Shown in pieces: positions 52,847 to 63,340 of a DNA stretch of 64,000 nucleotides; the first letter of the stretch is position 1, and each line of letters opens with the position of its first letter. The notes under the pieces are model-generated. The model saw only the letters and a program-made list of their open reading frames with translations. It searched no databases and was not told the origin of the DNA. The position numbers and the translations under genes were made by a program. This DNA comes from Evernia prunastri (taxonomy: Eukaryota; Ascomycota; Lecanoromycetes; Lecanorales; Parmeliaceae): NCBI GenBank assembly GCA_003184365.1, contig NKYR01000072.1, forward strand, positions 124,001 through 188,000, in the 5' to 3' direction.

Positions 52847-54247
52847 TCACAGCCAATCTACACCACGCCATATCTCCTCATCAAAGCTCCCTTCAATGGC
52901 TTTCCAAACTCCCTTTACTATTTCTTCGCCCTCAATAGCAACCCCTAGCTCTTGGGACGTGTACCAGCTCGCACGATCCATATTACCACTTCCCAAGACG
53001 ACAACCCGATTGTCGATGGTGCTACACTTGATGTGTGTTCTCTTGTACTTTACTGTGGGTTTGTAGTAGCCTATCCGTAATGAACCCAAATTGCGAGCGC
53101 CCTCGCGCATTCCATTTTCTAAGTCTCCAGCGTGGCGTGGCGAAACACTGTGGCGGCTTAGCCTGTTATAGTGCCGCCGAAGCTTCCACAAACATATTTC
53201 CGTGATAGTACCGCAGGTAATGAGCTGTTCTAATATCATCATGCGGCGATTCGTGATTATAGTCACGTTGACGCCTCGAGAAAGTGCCTCTCCGAGAGCG
53301 GTTATGACGGGTTGAGAGGTAAAGTTTGGGGTCAGTAGAACGATACTGTCCTGAGCACTGGAAAACAAGTATAAGAGAAGCACGTTCAGAGGCGTAGGTG
53401 GAGGTGGCGCGTAAGACATGAACGGCAAAATGCAAAAATGTGGGTCACGGTGATGCGGAGATGGGAGTAACATAGCCGTATGGGTCGTCATGGTTGAGGT
53501 TACTTGATGGGGAGGAGGAGTGATTGGAGGGTCAGCCCAATCATTGCGGCCCCAAGTATCCTGCCAGAATCGGACGAACGAGCTGACTATAGGACCCGTC
53601 AGTGGCAGGCAGCACTCGAGCCAGCTTTCCCAGCTAAGGTTGCAACTAGGTAGGAAGACGCGTTGCCGGTCAATGATGATGAATTTAGGATGCATGACGC
53701 TGAAAGGTAGGACGAAGAGGCTTTTGACTTGCAGGTCGAGCCCTTCCAGGTCCTCTGGCGGCGGGAGGCCAAGCGAGCGCCATCTTGACGGTGGGTATAC
53801 GTAACCGGTCGTGGAGGAGGTGTGGAATAGCTTTTGGGTCAAAGAGTGGGAGGAGAAGCCGAAACGTAATCGTAGCTTGGGTGTACCCGTGGATCGGGAG
53901 CAGCCCCGGCCGGAGAGCTTGACGAGTGTAGAGCAGAGCTTATCCAGAGATGCAGAACGAGCCCAGAAGCATGTGACGAAGAGGATCTCGCACTGGGCGG
54001 ACTCCAGAGCTGGAACGATCGTTGACGTGCATATGTCGAGGGCATTGCCAACCGTAAAGTCTGCTAGGGAGGTCTCGGCTGGTCTGAGCAGCGTGGAGGA
54101 GTCATTGCCCCAGAAATGAGTCTTGTTTTCCTCAATACCTTGTCTTGTAGTCAGGCCATTGAGGCAATCCAAGGACAGCATAGGGTTCTTATGCGGCAGA
54201 GGGGCAACGCGTCGGCGTGGGTGTCGAGTAGTAAGATGCCAAGACAT
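52847..54247 (-). CDS. Phospholipase D-like protein with two HKD motifs
   Basis: A single-exon frame of 466 aa from the ATG of MSWHLTTRHPRRRVAP; a later ATG (MLSLDCLNGL) is also possible. Two HxKxxxxD motifs mark the PLD superfamily: HPKFIIIDRQRVFLPSCNLS near residue 186 and HIKCSTIDNRVVVLGSGNMD near residue 404. The second is followed by the expected Ser/Asn-rich end and ELGVAIEG. The region between contains DSIVLLTPNFTSQPVITAL, another common PLD feature. Members include phospholipases, cardiolipin or phosphatidylserine synthases and nucleases. The substrate cannot be read from the sequence. There is no signal peptide or membrane helix. Both catalytic motifs are complete, so the enzyme is probably active. 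Confidence 0.85.
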   Translation of the reverse strand: MSWHLTTRHPRRRVAPLPHKNPMLSLDCLNGLTTRQGIEENKTHFWGNDSSTLLRPAETSLADFTVGNALDICTSTIVPALESAQCEILFVTCFWARSASLDKLCSTLVKLSGRGCSRSTGTPKLRLRFGFSSHSLTQKLFHTSSTTGYVYPPSRWRSLGLPPPEDLEGLDLQVKSLFVLPFSVMHPKFIIIDRQRVFLPSCNLSWESWLECCLPLTGPIVSSFVRFWQDTWGRNDWADPPITPPPHQVTSTMTTHTAMLLPSPHHRDPHFCILPFMSYAPPPPTPLNVLLLYLFSSAQDSIVLLTPNFTSQPVITALGEALSRGVNVTIITNRRMMILEQLITCGTITEICLWKLRRHYNRLSRHSVSPRHAGDLENGMREGARNLGSLRIGYYKPTVKYKRTHIKCSTIDNRVVVLGSGNMDRASWYTSQELGVAIEGEEIVKGVWKAIEGSFDEEIWRGVDWL

Positions 54248-54537
54248 CGGGTTCTCCAATTAGGTATAGCGCCTCTCTATCTGACCCACGTGAATTACCG
54301 TGTTCGGCAACTAAAGGCGGCAACGCTAATGCCTAATCCGATAAGGTCTTACTTGAGGGAATATCAAGAGATTTATTTTAAACCCCTCGAAGTCATAGAA
54401 AATTGTATAGTAAACAAAGTTTTGGTCATTACCGCATACCGTAATCGTGGCACTTCCATTTCTACACCACTTCATACTAGACGGGAGTAAGTATAGTACG
54501 ATATCCCCATGAGTCGTTATATATTAAGGGCTTATAT

Positions 54538-56216
54538 ATGAAGATACCCAATCCAAGCATGACCAAGTTCACATCCCTATTCCGTCAGCACTCTCGCCCC
54601 AGTGATGACTTATGCGACACCCCATCCATATCCTCTTCCAGTTCAACCCTGGTTGCTAGCAACCAGGGTAGCTCAGACAAGGTCGTTGAAGGCGACAGGC
54701 TCTTCGATATCTATGCTCCTGCCGACGGCCGTCGAATAGATCTCGACATCGTAGCCGTCCATGGCCTTATGGGCAACCCCTACACGACATGGACGAGGGG
54801 CAAGGATCCTAACGGCAAACCATGGATCTCGGACTTTCTCCCTTCCCAACTCCCGCATGCGAGAGTGTTCTCTTATGGATACGATTCAAACTTCGTTCGC
54901 AGCTCGTCTATCGCAGGGATCCCTGATTTTGCGATGAATTTATTGGCGTGGCTCAAGCTGAGGCGAAGCACCGAGAGCGAGAAGCAGAGGCCTTTGTTAT
55001 TTATCTGTCATAGTCTTGGAGGCATTATCGTGAAGAAGGTGCGTTGCCCGGCTTTTCTATGCCAGATGGACATCCAGCGACTAACTCAGTTGCTAGGCTT
55101 TAATTGTTGCTAACAACAGGAAAGACGACGAATTCCTCGGCGCGGTTAAAGGAATCGCGTTTCTGGGTGTCCCACACCATGGTTCCGGCGTCGTTGAACT
55201 TGGCAAGTACTTCGCGTACCTACTGCGGTCATTCACGCGAAACACAAACTCTGATCTTCTGACCGACCTGGATACCAGGTCGAAAGTGCTAAGCAACATC
55301 TGCATTGATGCAACTCATTTGATATGCCAATTACGGATCATCAGGTTCTATGAGACACGCAATTTTCCGGGCTTGGGAAGACTGGTGAGACGCATCACTA
55401 CCCTGCTTTGCGCACCAATACATGAGAGACTGACTTCCATGCTAGATCGTCGACGAGGACTCCGCCCGCCTTAACTGTCCAAACGAAGAAGCTATCCCCA
55501 TCAATGCAGACCATAGCTCGATATGCAAATTCGCTTCCGGCGATGCCAACTGCGAGCTTATAGGCGGCTCAATCGTAGCCCTAGCAACTCAAATCATAGG
55601 TCTGCCCCTTCCCACGGAACCCACTGTCCCGCCTGCTGCCGCGAACATGCCGCAACGCACGACCACCCAGGCCCCAAGACTGACCGTCCACATTGCCATG
55701 TGGGGCGAGCGCGACGTCACTTCAACCTTGACATCCAAGATCAAGCCCGACCAGACGCTCAAAATCGACACCACTCACGACATTGACACTGGCGACCCCT
55801 GGTACCTCGTCCACAAGGTCACCTGTATCCTTTACTCCTACACCGGACAGCCGCTCAATCTCATGGTGACGCACGATGGCGCGCGCGTCTTCCCCATCTA
55901 CCCTGGCCGCGTGGAGCCCGTCTCTTTCTTTGCTCCTTCTGTGGATCGCGAGTCGAAGTCTGGGGTCCCGGGAACGGGACTCGAGATCTTGGCCGTGATA
56001 TGGGGCGGCATGCTGAGCAAGCATGGGCCGGTTGATGACGGGACGATGGAGAAGATTTACAAGGGGTTGCGGGTGGAGTGTACGAACGATTTTTTTGGGT
56101 TCGATGGCTATCCGAATGAGCATAAGACCTGTCAGGTTTTCTATCGGATTCGACATGATTTGGGAACCGTGCGGTGTAAGGTCGGGAGAGAGTACTCGAC
56201 CATTGCCTTTGACTGA
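54538..56216 (+). CDS. SERAC1-like alpha/beta-hydrolase with orphan C-domain
   Basis: Three exons, 54538-55038, 55097-55384 and 55446-56216, with introns of 58 and 61 nt give 519 aa. After a Ser-rich N-terminus the hydrolase domain shows the oxyanion motif VAVHGLMGNPYTTW (~72), the nucleophile elbow ICHSLGGIIVKK (Ser159), FLGVPHHGSG, and a catalytic-His region INADHSSICKFAS (His ~286). This is the SERAC1-like domain often found at the N-terminus of fungal NLR-like STAND proteins. Here, in place of a NB-ARC or NACHT domain, residues ~330-519 form a beta-rich region of unknown kind (RLTVHIAMWGERDV, PWYLVHKVTCILYSY, GLEILAVIWGGML, CQVFYRIRHDLG). The catalytic residues appear complete. A role in recognition or cell-death signalling is inference from the family only. 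Confidence 0.82.
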
Positions 56217-58087
56217 CCGATTGTAACACTGACAAAGTAACGTATATATAAACAGCGAGCACTCGAATGACCCCAGCTCTGAAGTCATTTTGGGAGCTAA
56301 GTGTGAGGACCTGAATGAAGCTGGTGATGACGATAAGTATATCAATGATGAGGACTGATTGGACGGGCAGTCCGACGATATTGAAGTGGAGCAGCTAGGC
56401 GAGGAGATCGAAATTTCCAAGGATTAACTTGGTACTAAACGAGTCGACGATAATCGTCAGATTCATAAGATTTGATAGATATCGCTTAAGAGTATCGATG
56501 AAGCTTGAAATGAGGAAAAGACTCAAGATATGAAAGATTGATCGAGAGAGGAGAGCTGATATGGCTTCTTTTTATAGTCATAATAAGAAATTGTCCTTCA
56601 TCCCGGCTGTCCACTCAGCTGGACGTTATCACACCACTGTCATTCAGGGATTAGATAGGTATCGTTGCATCTAAAAGTGTTTCCTGGGAACCGAAAAGCA
56701 GCACGATACCAGAGTGGAAAGGCAATCGATGAATAGATCAAGATACGTCTAACACGGCCGTTGATAACTTCACATCTACCTTACCGTCCATCCGACGGTG
56801 ACTCGTCGTAGACCGCCGCTTTTAAAGTTGGGTGATCAACTGCATATCTATAATAGATAAGGCTCGCTCTACATCTCTGCGACGGAAATCAAGCACTGAT
56901 TATACTCGTTTGTCGATAGATACGTGCTTTTGCGAAGGTCTGCAGGTGTGTCCGCATATCAATGGCATCAAGCGAGCGCAATGATCCTTCGGACCTTGGG
57001 TGGAGACATCGATTGCGCTGCGAAGTCCTCGTTTTCTATGACTATAAGTATGAAAGGAAAATCTCGCAGATAAAGATTTTTGCTACCGAATTACATAAGC
57101 GTTGAGCACTTTCTTCTTTTTGCCTCTTTCTTTGTACTCATATTCATACCTGCTGACATGTCACGCTGAGACAGTCATTCGGTCTATGATATGGAACCAG
57201 CGGGGAAAAGCAGGGCATCAAAAGAACGGGAAATCATAGTATGTACTGGAGCGACGTCTCAAGCAGATACAAGGCCCAGTGCCAAGTTTGGGGCCAGTCT
57301 CATGCTCCCGGGATTTTAATTCCCCGCTTTGCCTCCCGGGCTTCCAGATGCTTGGGGCATTCTGCCCTACGAATGAGATCGCGGCTGATATCTGCTAGCG
57401 AACGATTAGAAGGTCTCATTCATGGCGACAACGGAGATGTAACGTCCTCTGTATTAGTTCATGACAGCTTGAAAGTAATCTCCCTTAGGCTCTTTGCCAT
57501 CTTCACCGATCAAGAGTATGTTAGTACCATCTACTATTAAAATTGCGGCTGATGCACCATCTAGTTTTTAGACCGGGACCCATGAGTACCGAGCCATAGA
57601 CATGCAATTATAAGCCTGTATCAAAGTATAGGACTGAATAGGACTCAATCCTTCGGGTGGAGACAATGGGTAAGGAGACTTTATTTGAGGATATCCATGG
57701 GTCGAAAAGGGCTGTGCTATTGTCCTCGGCTTTCTGTTGCGACCGAGAAACCCAAAACGCTAAGAAAGAGATAGGCGAGAGCCTAGGCGTGATGGCAGTG
57801 CGTATCAACAGGGCGAGTAATTATCTCGATGTCTCAGGATCAACCGTGCCGATTCGATTATTCTCTCGACCGATGGCCGCTAGGGAAGTCGTAACCTGCA
57901 GCAGTATTGGCGATAGACTTGAGTAAAAGGCCAAGGAGGTCCTTTAACTCGTCATAGGGACCTGTTCCAGGGATGAGACTATGTATATCATGGGCACTAG
58001 CTTTAAGCACTGCCATCTAATAATGTTCCGTACTTGACGAGTCCAAAATCCGTTGGCACTATTTTCTCTAGCATTGCCGTAGCAATG
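56217..58087. other. Long intergenic region, no gene seen
   Basis: Nearly 1.9 kb. Only isolated short ORFs occur (for example plus 57241-57540), without recognisable motifs or splice chains. Confidence 0.5.
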
Positions 58088-59550
58088 CTAGCCCCTGTTC
58101 ATCTGCGCTGCATCTTTAGCTTCAAACCTTCTCCTATGGCGTTCGATTTCTGTCTGCACGGATCCATTGTTAAGAGTGACGCCATCTTGGCTCTCGTCGG
58201 TATTTCTGTCTATGCGTACATCGGGCAAACTCTGTAGCTCGGTCCAATTCTCTCGTTGCGCAAATAGTCCGCGCTGCTGGCCCGGTAGATTCGGAGTCGG
58301 AGCCTTCGATGGTTCTCCGATCCAGGAGACAGACGGTGGGTAGTGCTTGTTGAGTATCCGACGCACAGAGCTGTAAGTGGAAGCATGGAAGATTCTGCTC
58401 TTCATGAAGAACTGTGGTAGAGCCGGCATGGAGGCTGCGATGATCCCGACGTTGATCTCGACAGTACTAGTCTGCGGGTTCAGGACGCTCCTCCGATGGA
58501 TCTGGGCAAAGAACTCACGTTGGTTCTGACGTCAATGCAGCAGTCCAGAGAGTGTCTTGACTGTGGAAGTGGAGAGCTGCGATGATCAATCTCGCGAGGT
58601 TTGTAAGACTTGCACTGTGACAACAATTAGGTAGTGATCGTGGTCCTAAAGTCATTTTGTGCTTACATGAGACCGCATGAAAAAACGGCTATGAGGCCAA
58701 GTCTTTTACCGCGTCTGGCATTGAGTCGCATCACTATTCCAATTGGCAGAGCGAGAACGTAAAAGTCGGTGATGACGTTGAGGATGATTATAACGAGGGT
58801 GCAAAGGTTTACTTTGGCGCAAAGTGCCACATCCTGACTCTGCGGCGCGGTGCACTTGACTACAATAGCAGCTGAGATTCCCCAATATATTGCGGTATAT
58901 AAGGTGCAAAAGAGCATGCCGAAATAGACGCAGTATCTAAATCGTTGATTGATATGGAAGATGCGTAGATAGAGTAAGAAGATTGATATCTTGAGACTCA
59001 ATGTGGAAGAGGATCCAAAGAAGGGTAAGGAAGCCAGTTGCTGATTCAGTATTAGCGAAGCCGAGGCTACCATTCGCAATTGTCTTACTTGTAGATGAGA
59101 GGGAACTAGAGAGATTGCTCGAATATCCCATAGATGCCGCCCATAACCAAATTGAATCGCTGTTTACATTAGCACCATCTCATAAGGTTGGGGGACTGGT
59201 ATATAATCCAGATGTTCATGGCGCTAGTGGCAGCCGAGAAAAGCTAATGGGACCAGTCAGACCAGATATGACATTAGTTCTCATGGAAACTTACCGCTGC
59301 GAGAACGCACATATCTTCACAATGTAAGCCTAGTCCTGTTCAGCCTCCTCGCTTGGCACCTACAGTCATCCCATCCTACGGCATGCGAGATCAAAGCACG
59401 AGAATAGAGTCGAATAGCGACAACTATGACCATCAGAGAAAGGAACACGCAATTCAGTGTTATTACACTTGTTGATAATGTCTTTGGGTCAATAAAATTT
59501 GGAGCCACTCCCGGAGGTGGGGCAGCCGCTGGAACGTTGAAATAGTCCAT
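58088..59550 (-). CDS. Pth11-like rhodopsin-domain membrane protein
   Basis: Exons 59550-59364, 59314-59295, 59243-~59184, 59159-59089, 59040-58667, 58614-58519 and 58466-58088 rebuild a seven-helix protein of the fungal Rhodopsin/DUF3425-free Pth11-like type without a CFEM domain. Family marks are VVAIRLYSRALISHAVGWDD followed by YMCVLAA, then FGYGRHLWDI, LKISIFLLYLRIF, VITDFYVLALPIGIVMRL and VEINVGIIAASMPAL. A hydrophilic cytoplasmic tail ends the protein. Such proteins are putative GPCR-like receptors; Pth11 of Magnaporthe senses surfaces. One junction fails: exon 3 (ending near NIWIIYQ) cannot be joined in phase to exon 4 (IQFGYGRHLWDI) by a normal intron. The gene may therefore carry a frameshift or an error at about 59160-59190. 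All other introns are 48-52 nt and normal. Confidence 0.68.
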
Positions 59551-61017
59551 TCCTTCGACAAAAGTCTTTCGAATTTATTGTGCGGTGGAATTCAAAAAGG
59601 AAGCTGTACCTCTCGTAGGAACAGGAGTTGGCGTTCAACTTTTGTGCAACTTTTTCTTCAATAAAGGGGTAACGTTGAGCAGTAGGAGTCGAAAATTGAG
59701 CGATTTTTGAGGCAGGGACAAACATCAGCCCCGGCTTACGTTATATCTATTCATGCATCATAGCGTCAGCCTGACTGCTTGATATCTCACTTGCATGGAT
59801 ATTCTTCAGCTCGCTGTTGAACCGTTACATGCATGATTATGGTAGTATAATCAGGTGGGACAGAAGAAGGCGGTGTAGTCAAAAGATTGGCCAGTCCGGA
59901 TGACTCGTCAAAATCTCACCTTCAGATTGTCATGAATTGTGGGTCTCAGGTCAATATGGAGAGACACATGTAAACCCATATCAGGGATAAGATGGCAGAG
60001 AGGAGCTGGGGTGGGAATGCTCGCGGGTGACACATCAGTCTGCACACCCCAAACAAGTCCCCCACCTTGATTAGATAGATTCGTAGATAGTTCCTCCAAC
60101 GAGTGATGAATGCAGCTTTGAATAATCCTATTTGCCACTAAGTTCATGTTACGGAGCAAAAGGATTGTAGAAGGACTTTTGATAGTCAGGTCGTGCAGAT
60201 TGGGAGGCATGTTTGTGGCATTGATAAGGCAAGAACCACCCTCGTAGGACTGACTGGCTCAGCCCTACGACTAGCGTGAATGTATCTCGCGTAGTACCTA
60301 TACACATCCATCAAGTGTATACATCGATTGATGAGATTAGCTTGCTCAAGTCTGAAAAGTCTCAACCAGCGACACTTTTTTTTATGTCCCACTCAAAGTG
60401 AGATTTAGACAGATTTTGGTGTTCTTAACAGTAACAATGTCGCACGAAACGTAGCCTAATTCAATGCAAATTCATTCATTACCCATCAACACCTCCTCTG
60501 TTCAAACCTAGACGCCTCCCTCTCTCACGCCTTCCGCCCCGACTCCCGCCCCAATCCCCATTCTCCTCCCTCTTCCTCCCTCCTCAATCCTCCACCTCAC
60601 TTCTCACCCTCTGCTCTCTTCCTATGCCCTGCCACCCTCAACTTCTCACCTACCTCCCTCATACCACCCACCTCTCCCGACGCTTCCTCCCCACTTCTAT
60701 GCCTCGCTATTACCATCTCGTGAAGCCCCTTTCCATGCTAGCTTTCTGACCCGGTCTAGCACCCAGCACATCAAGCATGCCGCGTTTATAAAGGACTCTG
60801 TTCTTCGCTTTAAAGTGGACCAGCGTCATTAGTTCGAGCGAATATACGCGTGTTCATGTATAGGTTCTAGAGGACTCGTGGACGCATGTTTTGAGGAAGG
60901 CTATCTCGGACTGTCCGAGGATTGCATCGGGTGTATCGTGTTTGGTAATGACGGATGAGGCGAAGGTGCGAGTGGAGAACATGCAGGCGGCGATGGGGAG
61001 TCCGGTAGAGAGAGGGG
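59551..61017. other. Intergenic with long pyrimidine tract
   Basis: No gene supported. From about 60500 to 60740 the plus strand is a C/T-rich tract of ~240 bases. A 100-codon minus-strand frame at 59908-60210 lacks any recognisable feature. Confidence 0.45.
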
Positions 61018-61328
61018 TCAAGCATTCACAGTGAGCCCCTCGACAAACGCACAAACCCACTCAATCCACTTCTTCCCTCTCGCCCGTTCAGACTCTGGAA
61101 TCACACAGCCTAAAGTGGAAGTACCTGCCAAAAGGTCCGTTAGGGCGCCTGTACGACATACATCTGGACGAGGCATTCATTTACAAGAAACTCACCCGAA
61201 GCGGACTCTTTCTCTGATCCGCTAACGTACCCGCAGCATCTGAAGGCCGCCGCGATGAGGATGACGAGCGGTATGAAGATTTTGTTAGCCAGAGCACCCT
61301 TTTTCTGCCGAGAGTCTAGAGCAAACAT
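61018..61328 (-). CDS. Small two-exon protein with one membrane helix
   Basis: Exons 61328-61196 and 61124-61018 flank a 71-nt intron with a GTGAGT donor, CCCTAAC branch point and GGCAG acceptor. Together they give 79 aa with no internal stop. A hydrophobic helix (IFIPLVILIAAAF) follows the basic start MFALDSRQKKGALANK; the C-terminal part includes ERARGKKWIEWVCAFVEGL. The frame stays open upstream of the ATG (FDRTCGEELSD), so further 5' exons may exist between 61330 and 61600. The strong intron signals favour a real gene. No family recognised. Confidence 0.45.
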
Positions 61329-61616
61329 ATCTGACAGCTCTTCTCCACAGGTTCTGTCAAAGTGGAACTTGAGCGGAGGTAGGGTGAGTTAGCGGTAGCG
61401 AAAGTAAAGGTAGAGTAATAAAAGCGACACAGCGAAAAAGAAGAAGCAAAAGAAAAGTAAAATGCAAGATAGAAAACAAAACAGAATGACGAAATTCAGA
61501 ACGAAATAGAAAATAACACTGCCTGCCAGAATATCAGCATTGCTGTTACCGATGAAGTATGGCTAGTAGAGTCCATACCGGCGGCTGGAACAACAAAGCT
61601 GTGCTCTATCCTACAA

Positions 61617-63014
61617 TTATACGGTCAGTCTCGTGGCTTCATCTGGTCGCTTCGTGGTGACATGCCGTATTGGCAGCGTCTCACGCTCAATATCCTCCTC
61701 CTCTCGATCTCTCCACGTTCGTTGAGCTCTGAGACGCTCGTTCTCTTCTTCTCCCTCTTCTTCTTCCTCCTCCTCTTCCTCTTCTTGGAGTCCCAGAAGA
61801 TCTTCTCGCTCCTGTTCCCGCCTTAGTCGTTCGCGATACCTTTGTTCTCGCTCCACTGCGAGACGCGCTCTCCGTCTGGATTTGTGACGCTCTCTCTGTC
61901 TGGATTCGCGACTGTCCTGCAGATCCTTTTGCTCCAGACGTTCAAGGCGCTCAACTCGCTTCCGAGCTTCACGCTCTTCCATTCCCAAGCTTTTTGGATC
62001 CTCTGTTTCTCCAAGCTCTCTTTCTCTAAGGTCTCTCTTTTTCCTATTTCCATATTTGTCCCGCACTTCTTCTTGTCCTCTTGGCCTCTTGATATATTTT
62101 GTGACCTGGTATCTGCTATGCGGCGATAGAGATCCAGCGCGTCGAGCCTGATCCAAATTCGATTCTAGTGAAGAGTTCGATTGTGAGGAGGATAACTTAT
62201 CTTTGTTTCCGTTCTCTTCACTCGATGGATGAATAGCGACATCTTTTGGTCTCTTAGTCTTCTCGGCTTGATGAGTGGTATGAGGCTTGGAAGACTTGGT
62301 CGGTACGGTTGAGGTCGTGGCTCTCTCCTCACTCTGGTAACTCCTGTCTCTCGAAGAGGCATCCACTTGTTCAGCGCTAGAAACGGGAGCATTATGAACG
62401 TTTCGAACTGCGTATCTCGCGAGTTGCGATGGTGCAGATACATCGTTAGAGGGGAGCTCAGACGCAATCTCGAAGAGACTGTCGAGTCTATCTCTGACGA
62501 TCTCATGGCAGATCTCCCCTCCGTTGACTAGAGCAATATCAGTACACTCAACCGTCAAAGGCAGGTTTTGACTGTTGGTGTTGTCGACAGCGGCAACTGG
62601 GCTAGTGTCTGATGTCTCAACATACAGCTCACTGGCTATGGCGCTCTGTGGAGTAGTCGCGATTGTGATGACTCTGCCAAATTAGATTTTTGTGACTTCA
62701 AAGGCCACCGTCCATAGATAATTTCCTCGGGAGAGCTGCTGATTGATTTCATTCAGAATCCCCAGGATATAGTCTTTCAACGTTCTCTTTTCACGTAGGC
62801 GGCAATCCAGCGAATTCGGACCCGTCTCGAGGATGTCCACATTCGCGGTCCACATACCGTACCGTTGTGAATGATTGAGTACGCGGCGCTCAGACAGCGC
62901 CTCCAAGATATAGCCATCTTTGCGCTTTAAAGCCTCGAGCAAGTCATGAAATCGCTGTTTACATGACTCTCCAGACAAACGCAACTGCTCTGCTTGCTGC
63001 GGAGCTACACTCAT
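61617..63014 (-). CDS. Fungus-specific protein with charged coiled-coil tail
   Basis: The frame runs from ATG 63014 (MSVAPQQAEQLRLSGESCKQ) to 61617 with one in-frame TAA at 62684-62682. A possible intron, 62696-62646, is 51 nt, starts GTCACA and ends CCACAG. It is a multiple of three and contains that TAA, so its removal would give 448 aa; otherwise the gene is broken by a nonsense mutation. The N-terminal ~105 residues (YGMWTANVDILETGPNSLDC, then RLREKRTLKDYILGILNEI) resemble a recurrent fungal N-terminal module with the W.AN....G..SLD.RLR pattern. The C-terminal half is extremely rich in Arg and Glu (REQEREDLLGLQEEEEEE) and should form a long charged helix. It diverges from the gene at 63341. 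Confidence 0.6.
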
Positions 63015-63340
63015 GGCCCAACGTCAAACGTCAGGACGCTGACCCAGTGTAAGGTGCGATTCCTTGATGATTCTTGATGATTCTAGGAGATCTCAGAGGT
63101 TTGTTGTGAAGACATAATCGACTTACAGCTTAAAGAGGGAATGCTAGGATGCAACGGCTGCCGCTGAATAGTAAGTCTTCTTAAGATTCTGACATTTGTG
63201 GTCAATGACGACGAGATGCTGCGGGATGCTGCGGGGTAAGTATAAAGACTTTGCGATGAGGCTACGTATGACAGCCGAATCTTATAAGGTCAAGATCGAT
63301 ACGCTGAGGGTGAGATTCGAAAGTACTGCTCGAACGAATT
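63015..63340. promoter_or_regulatory. Divergent promoter of the last two genes
   Basis: A 326-bp region between two head-to-head genes. A short direct repeat, GATTCTTGATGATTCT, occurs near 63060-63085. No TATA box stands out. Confidence 0.45.

Noticed and set aside
57241..57540. 99-codon plus-strand ORF
   Set aside because: Isolated in a gene-free stretch with no recognisable features.
59908..60210. 100-codon minus-strand ORF
   Set aside because: Neither domain nor splice neighbours; considered random.
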